NCBI RefSeq assembly: GCF_030253575.1
Contig: NC_080569.1
Coordinates: 26,672,501 to 26,736,500, forward strand
Origin: Rhododendron vialii
Taxonomy: Eukaryota; Streptophyta; Magnoliopsida; Ericales; Ericaceae
Direction of reading: 5' to 3'
Length of the DNA: 64,000 nucleotides
Under the pieces are notes generated by a model. The model was not told where the DNA came from. It saw nothing but the letters and a program-made list of their open reading frames with translations, and made no database searches. The stretch's first letter is position 1, and each line of letters begins with the position of its first letter. This document shows positions 1-10,900 of this stretch, one piece after another. Position numbers and translations under genes: made by a program.

Positions 1-295
1 CATAACGTGAGATTTGTTGATGTATACCACTTTGGTCAGCAAATAGTTATTCACAAGCAATGTGAATGTAATAACGGTGATATTTTGGATGCAAATCAAA
101 CATTTTTAGGTTGTCTTCTCGTATCTTTATAACGCAAGAAATAAAGCGTCCTTATTAAATCATCTTGCTCTTGCGAATAACTGAAGTAAGAAAAACATGA
201 TTTGAGATTTCATAGAGCATTGGGTGACCTATACTAATGACCCTCTCTTTTACCGTTAACACATTGAACAAACATATTTGTGGTTCACATTACAG

Positions 296-607
296 GTTCA
301 GGGGAGCAGAAATTCGAGGAATATTTTGGATTTAAGCAATGATGAGGAGGATTCTTATGCACCTGTGGTGCCTACATCGAGGAACACAGTAGACTTGCGC
401 GGAATGCGAGCAGAGGAAGCTTCTCACTACCTCAACATTGCCATCAGTTCAAGGGAATCTAAGTCAGTTATGTTTATAATACATGGGACAGGCATGGGGG
501 TGATTAAGGAGCGTACTATTCAAATATTAAAAAACCATCCACGCGTTACCAAGTTTGAACAGGAAAGCCCAATGAATTTTGGTTGTACAGTTGCTTATAT
601 CAATTGA
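296..607 (+). CDS. MUTS2: Last exon of plant MutS2-like protein (C-terminal Smr domain), partial
   Basis: The exon follows a splice acceptor (tacag, ending at 295), opens in phase 0 and ends at TGA 605-607, giving 103 residues. The upstream exons lie outside the window. The core is a Small MutS-Related domain: TVDLRGMRAEEASHYL, then HGTGMGVIKE, then NHPRV, then a terminal GCTVAYIN. This order is what I know from the C terminus of plant MutS2 proteins. MutS2 proteins combine an ATPase core with a C-terminal Smr nuclease-like domain, and plant copies are thought to act on organellar DNA or RNA. A serine- and acid-rich linker (about 25 residues) precedes the domain. The glycine loop reads HGTGMG where I would expect HGMGTG or HGKGTG. 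Family assignment is firm. The exact gene name is less so because only the end is visible. Confidence 0.85.
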   Translation, partial: VQGSRNSRNILDLSNDEEDSYAPVVPTSRNTVDLRGMRAEEASHYLNIAISSRESKSVMFIIHGTGMGVIKERTIQILKNHPRVTKFEQESPMNFGCTVAYIN

Positions 608-965
608 AGTACCATTTTTTGTAGTATAAGATAGAACCGTAAAGATGGATGAGTAACTATATACTCTGCTATGCCTCGTGCTGTACTTGTTTATATGGTG
701 CAGTTCGTTGGTGTTCTAACCATCAATTTCTGAAAATTATTTGGACCTCTGGCTTATACCAATGGGATGGAATGGAACAAGAGTTTTATTCACGCTAACA
801 TGAGTTTTATCATGAGAATGCCACTTTTTATTGGTACTGAATTCGGTGATCTTATCATATGCTGAGAAACACAGCAGATGGCGATATATTAGGACTCTAC
901 TTTAACACCGAAGATTTTATTGCGGGAATCGGTGCAGGCTGTGCATAAACAGTGGGGCTACCTAG
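608..965. other. Convergent intergenic spacer and probable 3' UTRs
   Basis: There are 358 bases between the stop codon of the MutS2-like gene and that of the minus-strand glycine-rich gene. Both 3' UTRs must lie here, so the two transcripts may overlap tail to tail. No repeat or coding potential is seen. Confidence 0.5.
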
Positions 966-2159
966 CTAGACAAAGGAGCCATGACATCCTTGCGGCCTAC
1001 CTTGGCATCCTAGCATCCTACCTGGAATACTTGCCCCACCACCACCTCCTCCGCCTCCACCACCGGTTCCATAAGCTGGCATATCTGGCGCATAAGGGCC
1101 ACCGTCACCATAAGAGCCATCGTAACCGGGGCTACCTCCAACTCCGCCTCCGCCTCCACCCCCACTTCCATAAGTTGGAGTACGTGGCACATAAGGGCCA
1201 CCATAACCGAGGCTGCCTCCAATACCTCCTCCGCCTCCACCACCGCTTCCATAAGTAGGCATACCTGGGACATAAGGGCCACCGTAACTAGGGCTACCTC
1301 CACCTCCGCCTCCACCTCCGGTTCCATAATTTGGCATACCTGGTACATAAGGGCCACCATAACCAGGGGTGCCTCCAACTCCGCCTCCACCTCCGCCTCC
1401 GCCTCCACCACCGCTTCCATAAGTTGGCGTACCTGGGACATAAGGGCCACCATAATTGGGGTTGCCTCCGACACCACCTCCACCTCCACCTCCACCACCG
1501 CTTCCATAAGTTGGCGTACCTGGGACATAAGGACCACCATAACTGGGACTACCTTCAACTCCGCCTCCGCCTCCGCCACCACTTCCATAAGTTGGCGTAC
1601 CTGGGACATAAGGGCCACCATAACCGGGGTTGCCTCCGACACCACCTCCGCCTCCGCCTCCACCACCGCTTCCATAAATTGGCGTATCTGGGACATAAGG
1701 GCCACCATAACCAGGGCTGCCTCCAGTACCAACCCCACCTCCACCTCCACCACCACTTCCATAAGTTGGCGTACCTGGGACGTAAGGGCCACCATAACCG
1801 GGGTTGCCTCCAATGCCAACCCCACCTCCACCGCCACCGCCACCGCCACCACCAACTTTCCCCAAGCCTACGGCACGGGTTCGACTGACACCATCGCTGC
1901 CTCCACCCAAACCTTTGGCAATACCACTTCCACGGGCACCAAGAGTGTTCACTCCTCCTTGTCCAGATTCAGTACCTGGACTTGGTGGAGTTTTGTGAGC
2001 GGGATTATCAGAGGGGGAAAGGGGCGTTGGTGGATAAACTCTCTTTGATCTGTCAATGGGGGCGAAGTCGCGACCAGTGCGCAGAATCTTCTGTGCAGGG
2101 CATTCTCGTAGGCTTAGTAGAAGCATGAAGGCCAAGCAAACCCATTTTATTGCAGCCAT
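966..2159 (-). CDS. Secreted glycine-rich protein with nine Gly/Tyr/Pro repeats
   Basis: A single-exon reading frame of 397 residues. The first 22 residues form a signal peptide (MAAIKWVCLAFMLLLSLREC, then PA) ahead of QKILR, so the product is probably secreted to the cell wall. A proline/serine-rich spacer (about 40-65) leads to nine imperfect repeats of about 25-34 residues, each of the form PGYGGPYVPGTPTYG plus 8-13 glycines. The ninth unit is expanded (SPGYDGSYGDGGPYAP). A short non-repetitive tail (MLGCQGRPQGCHGSFV) ends at the TAG at 966-968. Repeated tyrosines in a glycine matrix resemble structural glycine-rich wall proteins, where tyrosine can be cross-linked; that role is inferred from composition. 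The start is the first ATG after a TATA box about 45 bases upstream. The frame stays open through about 290 residues of tandem repeat, which argues for function. Repeat number is likely polymorphic. Confidence 0.8.
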   Translation of the reverse strand: MAAIKWVCLAFMLLLSLRECPAQKILRTGRDFAPIDRSKRVYPPTPLSPSDNPAHKTPPSPGTESGQGGVNTLGARGSGIAKGLGGGSDGVSRTRAVGLGKVGGGGGGGGGGGVGIGGNPGYGGPYVPGTPTYGSGGGGGGGVGTGGSPGYGGPYVPDTPIYGSGGGGGGGGGVGGNPGYGGPYVPGTPTYGSGGGGGGGVEGSPSYGGPYVPGTPTYGSGGGGGGGGGVGGNPNYGGPYVPGTPTYGSGGGGGGGGGGGVGGTPGYGGPYVPGMPNYGTGGGGGGGGSPSYGGPYVPGMPTYGSGGGGGGGIGGSLGYGGPYVPRTPTYGSGGGGGGGVGGSPGYDGSYGDGGPYAPDMPAYGTGGGGGGGGGGASIPGRMLGCQGRPQGCHGSFV

Positions 2160-2204
2160 TGTGTGCTAGTTTCGATACTTCTCATGACACTTCCCCCTGG
2201 TGTC

Positions 2205-2264
2205 TTTATATACTGAAAACTTGCATGTTGCAATGCACAGTATGTTGGAGAGAGAGAGAGAGAG
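2205..2264 (-). promoter_or_regulatory. TATA box and GA tract upstream of the glycine-rich gene
   Basis: On the minus strand TATATAAA lies at 2212-2205, about 46 bases upstream of the ATG at 2159. This fits a very short leader of 15-20 bases. A (GA)n/(CT)n tract at 2249-2264 lies just upstream of the TATA box. Confidence 0.55.
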
Positions 2265-4202
2265 GCAACACAAGTGTTTCAGGTATTTTGTTGTTGAAAC
2301 CCGACAACATATGCCTTGTGTGAGCGAAAGATTGCGTCCTGTTACTGTCACTTGCACCAAATTCATCATCAAGTCTTTCTCCCCTCCCATTTAGATAATA
2401 GGATAGTCCGTAGTTAATGCTAAATGGGCAAGAGTTTTCATGGTTTGAATCACGTACTCACTTTTAATATCAGAACAGGCAATAACAAAGAGAGAGACAG
2501 ACAATTGAATATAACCTTTGATCGAGAATTTTAACATAAAAACTTTTTTTATTGGGAAAATAAGGTTTTCATATCATTAAAATTAATGATACAAAAAAGT
2601 AACCACGTAGTAACACACCAGGGAGCATCATACAAGAAGCCAATAGGACACCCGATGGGTAAAAGCCCAACACCTAATGATAACACCTACGAACACCCGA
2701 GCCCAAAATAGGAAAACCCAAAACAACCTAGCCTACTGAAAGACGATCACCACCGCGGGCCTGCCGCACGGTCCATTGAAAAGCTCATCCTGGCACCACC
2801 GCCACCATCGCGGATCTGGCTTCGCACGCAGCGACCCACCACCAGACGGAAACAAAGCAAAACGAAACTAAACCACTAACAGGGTCAGTGAACGGGCTTG
2901 CAATCTTTCTCATAGATTTCTTGGAGGGTTGCAACCTAAAATCAATGGGAAAATGACGGCTAATGACGTATTTTGATAATTAATACCCGCCAAGGATATT
3001 TTCAATTGCCAATAGGTGGACTGATAACTTGGGATCAGAATCGATAAGCTTGTTTACCAATTTATATATGAACTTATTGACCATTTTCTTGGACAAGACA
3101 AGAACAGACAACTTGACCCGTGACCCATGGTTGAAGGTAAGAGATGCTTTATCAGACCATTTCAATGGAAGAGGTCCAATGAGCCTTGCCAATGAGAAGC
3201 TTATCATACCTGAGAATGGGCTCCTTCATGCCTTGCATGGGCTGCCCTCTTCACCATAACCTTGATAAATTAGTGCTAATAATTACTACATTCTTACATT
3301 GGGGTCTTAATTCGGACGGTGGGCCCAGAATATAAATCTTTTTGGTTAACTGAAGTTTTGATTTGGTCGTAATGACATGCTAATGAATGCAATTGCCCAT
3401 TTTAGTGATTTTCATGTTCGACCACAATATAAGATGTCATAGTTTAATTGCTCTTTGTTCTTTCAGCAAATGTGCTTTGCGACTTTCGCACAAAATGCGT
3501 GTTTTAGCTCTGTTTTCTCCAAATAACAACAATGTTAGGTACCCGAAAAATATATCCCGAAACCACCCCAAACAAGTATTTATTATTACCCCAATAAAAA
3601 TCTACTAACGGTCATAAATAACTCTAAAAGTCTATTCGGGATAATTTCGGGATGTATTTTTTGGGTACCTACATGTCCAACTTTGTATCTCCGAACAGAT
3701 TGTTATTCTTTGGATCTATAACTCCATGCATTAACTCTATTGCCCATCATTTGAGACAAATAGTATCCCTTCATGAGAAATTTGTTAGGATTTTGTTACT
3801 TCATCTCAACAAAGACTTGATTGTATTTGCCGATCAAAAAACAAAAAGAAAGACGACTTGATTGTATTTGTGGCAACTGAATAAAACCGACCAGTTCTTT
3901 GAATTGTTGTTTGGAAGGGGATCAGCCGGTGGCGGAGCCAGGATTTTATTACCGGAGGAATCGGCTTAACAAATTTTTTTTATTTATTAGAACGTATAAT
4001 TATTACATCATAAGATTTTAGCTTTTCAATTCATTATATTTGTATATTGAATTGATTTTTTAGGCTCTTTTAACTGTCATGTGCTTATTTTTTATTATGA
4101 AATAAATTTAGAAATGAGAATGTAAAATAACCAATTTTTTGTCAAATCGAAGCAAAATTATTAAGATTATAAGTAACTATACACGAATAATTATCAATAA
4201 TA

Positions 4203-4414
4203 CTCCCTCCGTCTTAAATTCTTTGTCCAGTCCGCAAAACGGAGTATTAAAAATAATACATTTTTTGCAAGAAAAAATCAAAAAAAATTCAACAACTTAC
4301 TAGATATCAATGAGTATTTTTAATTTGTGAAAAAAGTTTGAATTTTTTCTTGAAAAAATTGCATTATTTTTAACATTCCGTTTTGCAGACTGGATAAAGT
4401 ATTTGGGACGAAAG
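4203..4414. mobile_element. Stowaway-like (Tc1/mariner) MITE
   Basis: A 212-bp AT-rich element bounded by TA dinucleotides (4201-4202 and 4415-4416). Long inverted ends: CTCCCTCCGTCTTAAATTCT at the left pairs with a right end whose reverse complement starts CTTTCGTCCCAAATACTTTA. Both arms continue through TCCAGTC(C/T)GCAAAACGGA. The CTCCCTCCGTC start and TA duplication are typical of plant Stowaway MITEs. Confidence 0.8.
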
Positions 4415-5363
4415 TACTGTAGCATTTAAAATCAAGTATGTACAAAATAAAAAATTTAAAACTCAAACGGTCGAAGAGCCGGAGCCGGGGCCCCCGGGCC
4501 CTACACACCTCCGCCCCTGAGATCAGCAGACATACACACTTCTTGGTCCTGGTCTCTCTCATCCTCTTTTCCTTTTTCTCTAATTTGTACTTGTGATGTC
4601 CATCCCTCTCATAATCCAGAGCTAAGTTACATCATTTACATGCGTGAGCATATGCAGGAGCGCAAGCGTGAAAAGGTACTCTTTGAAACACATAACAACC
4701 TAATAAAATTAGCGAGAGCGAGCGCAATGCAAGAATTAAAAGCGAATTATGCGATTTAGATCCAGAGTGCTTCTTGGATGAATGCTACAAGATGAAACCA
4801 CTCTTCTTTCCAACTTCAAGAGCCCGTTTAACCTCATAATCCTGTATGAGACAGACGTAACGGTAATTGTGGTGTGTTTGGCTATGACTTTCCAAACAAA
4901 TTATATGTTCAGAATGACGTATGTGAACACTTCTCCGCTATTCGATGGCGTGTGGTCAAACAAGTTAACAATAACAAAAACTTGGATAACCATGTCGACG
5001 GTAAAGAAACAAACATTTTTTAAGTGTGGGATTTTCGGCTCGATATGTGTTCTCTGTAAATTCTGTCCAGGCGGGACTCTGGGGCTAAGTATGTTCGTGG
5101 GGCCATCTCGCACTATATGTTTTCGTCTGGACCGCACTATCTCCTTTGGGGCATTGGGCTTCTATCCCCCTTAGATGTGCTTCATCTCCAAGCCTAAGGA
5201 TGTTTGTAGGCCATCTTGCTCTATCTTTCTTTCTTTGGGCCGCACTAACCCTTATCCTCTGGGGCTCTTGGCTTGTCTCCCTCCCGTATGTGCTCCATCT
5301 CTGAGCCTGAGTCTCCCCCCCTTTGGATGGCTCATGTGCATTGTGAATACATTGGGAATCCCT

Positions 5364-5650
5364 TAGGGCTATAAACGAGCCAAACAGAATAGAGCCAAGC
5401 TTTGTTGAGCTCGAGCTTAACTCGTTTACTGAACGGGTCAAAAACTTGAGTTTGACCTCGGCTCGAGCCTTAACAAGCCGAGTTTAGTCATTTACTAAAT
5501 AAACTTCTTTAATTGAGTCAAGCCTCTCTTAACGAGCGGAGCTTTTTGAAGAACAAGCCGAAAACTTAAGTTCGAGGTTGACTCATTTACTAAACGAGCC
5601 GAGCATTAACGAGCTGAGCTCATGAGTTATTCGGTTCATTTACAGCCCTA
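5364..5650. mobile_element. Non-autonomous hAT-like element, 287 bp
   Basis: Ends TAGGGCTATAAACGAGCC and (reverse complement of the right end) TAGGGCTGTAAATGAACC. Flanked by 8-bp duplications GAATCCCT (5356-5363) and GAATCCCC (5651-5658), a 7/8 match. The interior is rich in AGCTCGAG and ACGAGCC motifs. Related copies lie at 28387, 42796 and 49344. An 8-bp duplication with T/CAGGG ends fits the hAT superfamily. Confidence 0.75.
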
Positions 5651-6429
5651 GAATCCCCTGGTTGCGGTGCGGCAACCGCAGCTCTGTCACATGCTCCTTT
5701 TAAAGGGTGCCACGTGCCATCTTTTAATAAGGCAGTCACAATATTCTTACCAAGGCTAGCCATTGACTCATTCTCCTTCCTAAGAATATCTTTTTTGGGT
5801 AACTTTCGCGGCCACATCCACGTCCAGAGGTTTTCATAATTTCATATATTCCTTTCACATATGAGAATTGTCTATAAATTCCTTGTGGAGAGTAAATAAA
5901 TAATAAATACGCTCAATTCTTATTTCTTGTCCAGAAGTAACAAATTAGTCCTAAATATTTCTTTCAATGAGTAAAAAATAGAGGCCTTTTTATAACTTCT
6001 ACCCTTTTCGATCAAAATAGATATTTTAATGCGTTAAAAAAGTCATTTTGATCCAAAATAAGTGGGAGTCGACAATTTTTATTATTTATTATTATCGTAA
6101 ATGATTAAATTTTTTAGATATAAATCATTTTTGACTCGTTCCACCAAACAGACAATGATCAGATTTGGGCAGAAACGAACATATACAAATTAACAGGAGA
6201 TTCAGTTTCACTGAATCAATAAACCTCTAGTATGTTTTTGTTTTTCCTATTTTGGGCAGTGAATTTACCAAACTATCACCATTCCTCCCACGCGACAAAG
6301 ATAGTTTGTCCCTCATCAGGAAACTGCCAAGAACTGCTGCAAAAAATAGTTACTAGTCAGTAACCAAGATTTCAAGAGAGAATCAAATCTCACTTTACAA
6401 CAAGAAAATAATACGACCTCAATAGAATT

Positions 6430-6452
6430 CCGTATTTTCCACTGTTACTTCT

Positions 6453-6484
<32 letters not shown>

Positions 6485-6529
6485 TTTGTTTTACTTTGGA
6501 CCTTTGGTCTGAGAAGCCCTCACACCAAG
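6430..6529 (+). promoter_or_regulatory. Probable 5' leader exon of the Smr-domain gene, with GA microsatellite
   Basis: A (GA)13 tract at 6453-6479 is followed by a good donor site (caccaag/gtaagc) at 6529/6530. The first coding exon starts at 7975 after an acceptor and has only ten bases before its ATG. The leader is therefore probably split, with intron 1 from 6530 to 7974. The start of transcription is not visible. Confidence 0.45.
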
Positions 6530-7984
6530 TAAGCTGCTTGTATCCGAATTCGCCTTTCTTGATTGCTCATTCCTTATCTCGATTGCTTAGTCCTGTCATT
6601 GACAGATAGTAGAATTAAGCATTTTGAGTTACCAAATTTAAGCATATATACCTGTTGAACTGTTTACTGCACTTGCATTCAAATTTCTCAGTGTCTGCAA
6701 TTGAATGTGGTTTGTGAAACATCTGATACCCGTCTTTCGAGTATTATTTTCGCCTTCTCGCGCAATGATGTTGAATCCTGTTCTAGTGTGGGGAAGTTAT
6801 TTTCTCGTAGAAAGCAGTACCAATTCAAGTCCCCTTTGGACTGTACTAGTTTTTTTTTGTGTGTGTGTTCTTGTTGCCAATGTTACGCAAATTTGATTAG
6901 AGATACTCAAGTGGAATACACAAGAACAAGTATAAGCACGCTGATAGTGAATGTGTGCTGACCAGGTATTTGAAATTGTTAATCTTCGTTAATGTCACGG
7001 TATTTCGTTTTATCATAGCAACTGCCGATATTTTTGCAGATTGTTTATGTCCTTTACGTATAAATATTTGCTTTGGGTAATGCAAAATTTTCTCCCTTCT
7101 GTGTTTTGGCTTGATTACATAAATCTACGGCATTAGTAGAGGCAACTGTAATTTGGTGTTGTAGTCAAGATGTGCCTTTTAAGTATCGTAAGCTATTTGA
7201 GGAAGAAGAACACTTTAGAATGAAGTAGCAGTTTAGCGCTCTGCCATTATCATTGATTTTAAATTCCCACTGCTTGCCTTGAGCAATGCAACTGCTATTT
7301 TCTACTTCTGTTCTACTGGTTGGTACAGAGCTTCGAGTCGTTTTGTTGACTAGAGTCAACACTATTTCTATTGTATCTCTAGAATCTTCTACCACCTCCA
7401 CCATCACCACTCTAGATATCTCCACAACCTTCTGGATATTTCCCCCCTCTAAAGAGTACTCTTTGGATTATTATTATTATTATTTTTGGATTTTCTAGAA
7501 TACTGTCTTGAGAAACATCTCTGGAATATAACCTACGTCTTTCTAGAAGGAAAGTTTCCACAACAATATTGGGAATTATTTGCAACGCCTACAAAAAGGA
7601 TACTAGGCTTCCACTAACACACAAGAGAGATTAGGAACCTAAGTGGGAGGCACGCAACATGAGAAATATGTGAGTGTCTCACTTCGGTGCACATAACTGC
7701 TATAGGCCCATTGTAGTTTGTGAAGTGAGTTGAAAATGTGAAGTGTCTTGTGTAAGACTGTAAGTTGATGATAGGATAACTATGTGCAAGTGTTTCGCTT
7801 GTTATGCAAGATATATGTTATTTACTTATTGAAGTTTATGGGTTGCGAGATTCAACAAGTGCTGCCACATTTGTCGAACCGTCTTTTTTGTTGAATGACT
7901 TGTAAAATTACTTCATCTTGTGACTTACACACTTAATGGTAATGCAAATCACTTGTCCTCTCTGTGCTTTGTAGTATTTTTGGG

Positions 7985-10900
7985 ATGAAGGGATCCGGTT
8001 TAAATCCATTAGACATTGACGCAGAGACAAGTATTTTAGAAGGATTGCTTGATAAATTTGGCGCTGCCTTTTCTCTTGAGCAAATAGCAAATGCTTATTG
8101 CAAGGCTGGACGTGATGCAAATTTGACTGGTGCAATGCTATATGAGTTGTCGAATAGCACATGTATGCAACCACCAAATAAATTACCAAAGAGTGAAGAA
8201 TCTTCAGATGTATCTCATAGTGATGTTTCTGAGGAGTCAACTCATGGAGTCTTAGAATCGTCAAAATCAGTAAATAATCATGTTTCTGGGGTACTTGATA
8301 AAAGTTATGTAAGTCCTTTTGCGAAGGAATCGAAGTATTTTCATGTTATTGAACTTTTGAGTGAAAAATCTTCTTTTAATCTTGCAAAGGATCTTGGAAC
8401 GAACAACGCTACAGAGGAATTTATATTTAAGATGCTTGGAGAGGGCTTTCAGCTAGACAGAGACATGATAAGAAATATTCTTGGTAAACCCTCATGAATG
8501 CTTTCTACATGAACCCACTTATCATTGTGTGAATATATTTTGCTTTGTTTTTTTTTTTTTTTTTGGAATATACTATTATTGCATCTTAAAACATGTTTAC
8601 ACCCAGCCTTAAATTATTGTGAATGGGCAGATTGCCTTTAAGTTAGACGCTGAGTTTTTTTTTTTTTTTGGAATATACTATTATTGAATCTTAAAACATG
8701 TTTACACCCAGCCTTAAATTATTGTGAATGGGCATATTGCCTTCAAGTTAGACGCTGATATAGAGAAATAGATGAGACAAAGGGCAAAGTCTTGTTCCAA
8801 GAGACCAGCCAAGACGTAGCTCTGTCCCATGGATGGTAGAAATTTTTTGAGGCATCCAACCTAAAACCAATAGGCAATGACTAGATTGACTTTTTTTATT
8901 ACATTAACCAAGCTTAGGTGGCCTAAAAAAGAGATGTGAGACAAGTTCAACAAGCATCTAAGCTTCTAAGTTGAGTATATTATGGAAAGCTTTGGGCTGC
9001 TCTAAGCTTCAATTCTCATCCTCTTGGAAAATCGAGTGTGCAAACTCTAGATCTTTGACGTCAAAGTTACCACGGGGTTTTCTAACGAAATTGCAAATCC
9101 CATATCCAAACACACAGTTAGTGAAATAAAGGATTTATTGTTTGAAAGAAAGGATTAATTGTTTGTTTTGTTCTGTATTCTGTTTCTTAGATAGCCTGAT
9201 GAGCCTGCATTACAGTATCTTTAACTTCATGCTCATGAATCTGGAAATTATATTTTCTCTGGAAATATTTCATAGATGTCTCTTCGACATAGTGTATTAT
9301 AATTTATCTACGTGGTGTCTTAATCTTCTATAGTTTTCTACTTGAATGAGATTGCATATTAATTTGCTCTGCAACTTCAATAGGAATAGTGGTTGATAGA
9401 GTCAAACGATGAATTATGCCAATAGATTAAGCACAAATGCCTTTTCGCAAGTGGTATATTTGCGAAGAACATCTATAATCCAAGTCACGGAGGCTGTGAT
9501 GTACTTAGGAGAAGATACCTGATGACTGATGTAATTTGAATAGCCATAACTTTCATTGGCAGTTGTGGTTATTTTTAAGGCAAGGGTCCGAAACTCTTGA
9601 CGTTCATGCTTAGATGCTCAAATCTGCATGCACTTGAGGTGTCATCATGCAATATTTTTGCCTCATGGAAGAGGTCTACCCCTTGTGCATGTATAGAATA
9701 TGTAATGCCTTTGGTGTTTCACGAACAAAACAAAGGATTCATGTTCTTTTGTCTCCCTTTCTTCTTGTATTGCCACTAATATTCTAGTGATCAATGTGTT
9801 CAGAGTTTACCCCGTGCTCTTTCTTTTACGAAAAGTATCATGCAACTGTGAGTGTAGAAGTTTGGAGCTACTGCAACTGTGTAGTGGAACAGGCTTTGAG
9901 AGCTGGAAGATCGATCTTTCTTGCAGCTCGAAGATTCGATGATGTTTCCTTAGTGTTCAAGGGTTTTAAAAACTCCACTTATTGAGGTGTGAAGTGCACA
10001 GTATGCACTTGTAGTATCTGGAGTTCCTAAGGGGCATGACATCTCTTTGCCATATGACACGTTTGTCATTGTCCAGTAGTTCCATTGTTAAACTTTTAAT
10101 TAAGTTGATTCTTCAAGTAAACCCCGATTAACCAAGTATTAATTTACAAATACTGACAAACTCACTGAAACTAAATCATGGGGTTAATTTTTAAAAGACA
10201 CTCATCTATGCCCTTATTTATTGTGAGAACTGTGGTCTCATACATGCTATTAGTTTACGTGATGATGCATCATTCATAGTTCTAAATGATTTTGGCAGTC
10301 TTTCTGTTTTGGGTAATCATTCTTTGGAGAAACTCTAGTTAGTTGCTCAAAGTTTGGATGATCAGAATGATTTGTTTTTCAGCATCTCTTCAGTTTTGTT
10401 GGCATGGACATGTTAAACGATTTAACTTTTCTTAGTGAAATCCTTTCATCCTTTTTTGAAACGCAACTGTTGTCAAGACTTTATAACTAATTTGATAATC
10501 TTCAGACCTTGGTTCAGCGTTACTAATCAGGTTATGAATTGAATTTGCAGGTTGTTGTGGGTATGATCTGCACAAGGTATGTCTATATTCTAACTATTAT
10601 GAATGCGGCCTTTTTTATTTATTCGGATATGTGCTCTTGATGTGGTTTTGCTTATGTTGTCTTCCAATTTTTGTATAGATTTCGTCCATATTTTGCATGG
10701 TATCACACAGTTCCAGCAAATTCACACTTTGCTTGCTCTTCTTCTCTGTGATTGAGTACAGTTATCAGGTTATTAAAAGTTATGAGCGATAACATCCATT
10801 GAACATGGACCTTTTGAGGGATGTGTCCAACATACTACTTAAGTGTGAAGATTTAAATGTGGGTCAAACTTAACACCTTAGTCTTGGCACGGGCCAAGGC

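Larger units (their letters stand above)
2265..6429. other. Repeat-rich spacer without a recognisable gene
   Basis: No open frame here resembles a known protein. Contents: a degraded low-complexity, CCACC-rich patch (about 2660-2860); a Stowaway-type MITE (4203-4414), which may itself sit inside an older element whose ends read GGTGGCGGAGCCAGG (from 3931) and CCTCCGCCCC (to 4516); and a hAT-type element at 5364-5650. The phrase CAACCTAAAATCAATGGG at 2933-2950 recurs in similar form near 8851 inside the next gene, so both are probably pieces of one dispersed repeat. Confidence 0.5.

Noticed and set aside
1010..1888. Long open frames in other frames and on the plus strand across the glycine-rich repeat
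   Set aside because: They exist because the DNA repeat has a period divisible by three. They lack a signal peptide, sensible composition or conserved start, unlike the minus-strand frame from 2159.
4782..5441. Open frames of 118-130 codons on both strands
   Set aside because: No recognisable domain, unusual composition and no splice partners; likely chance.
6701..6961. Open frames before the Smr gene's first coding exon
   Set aside because: They lie in the probable leader intron, have no homology and do not splice in frame to 7975.
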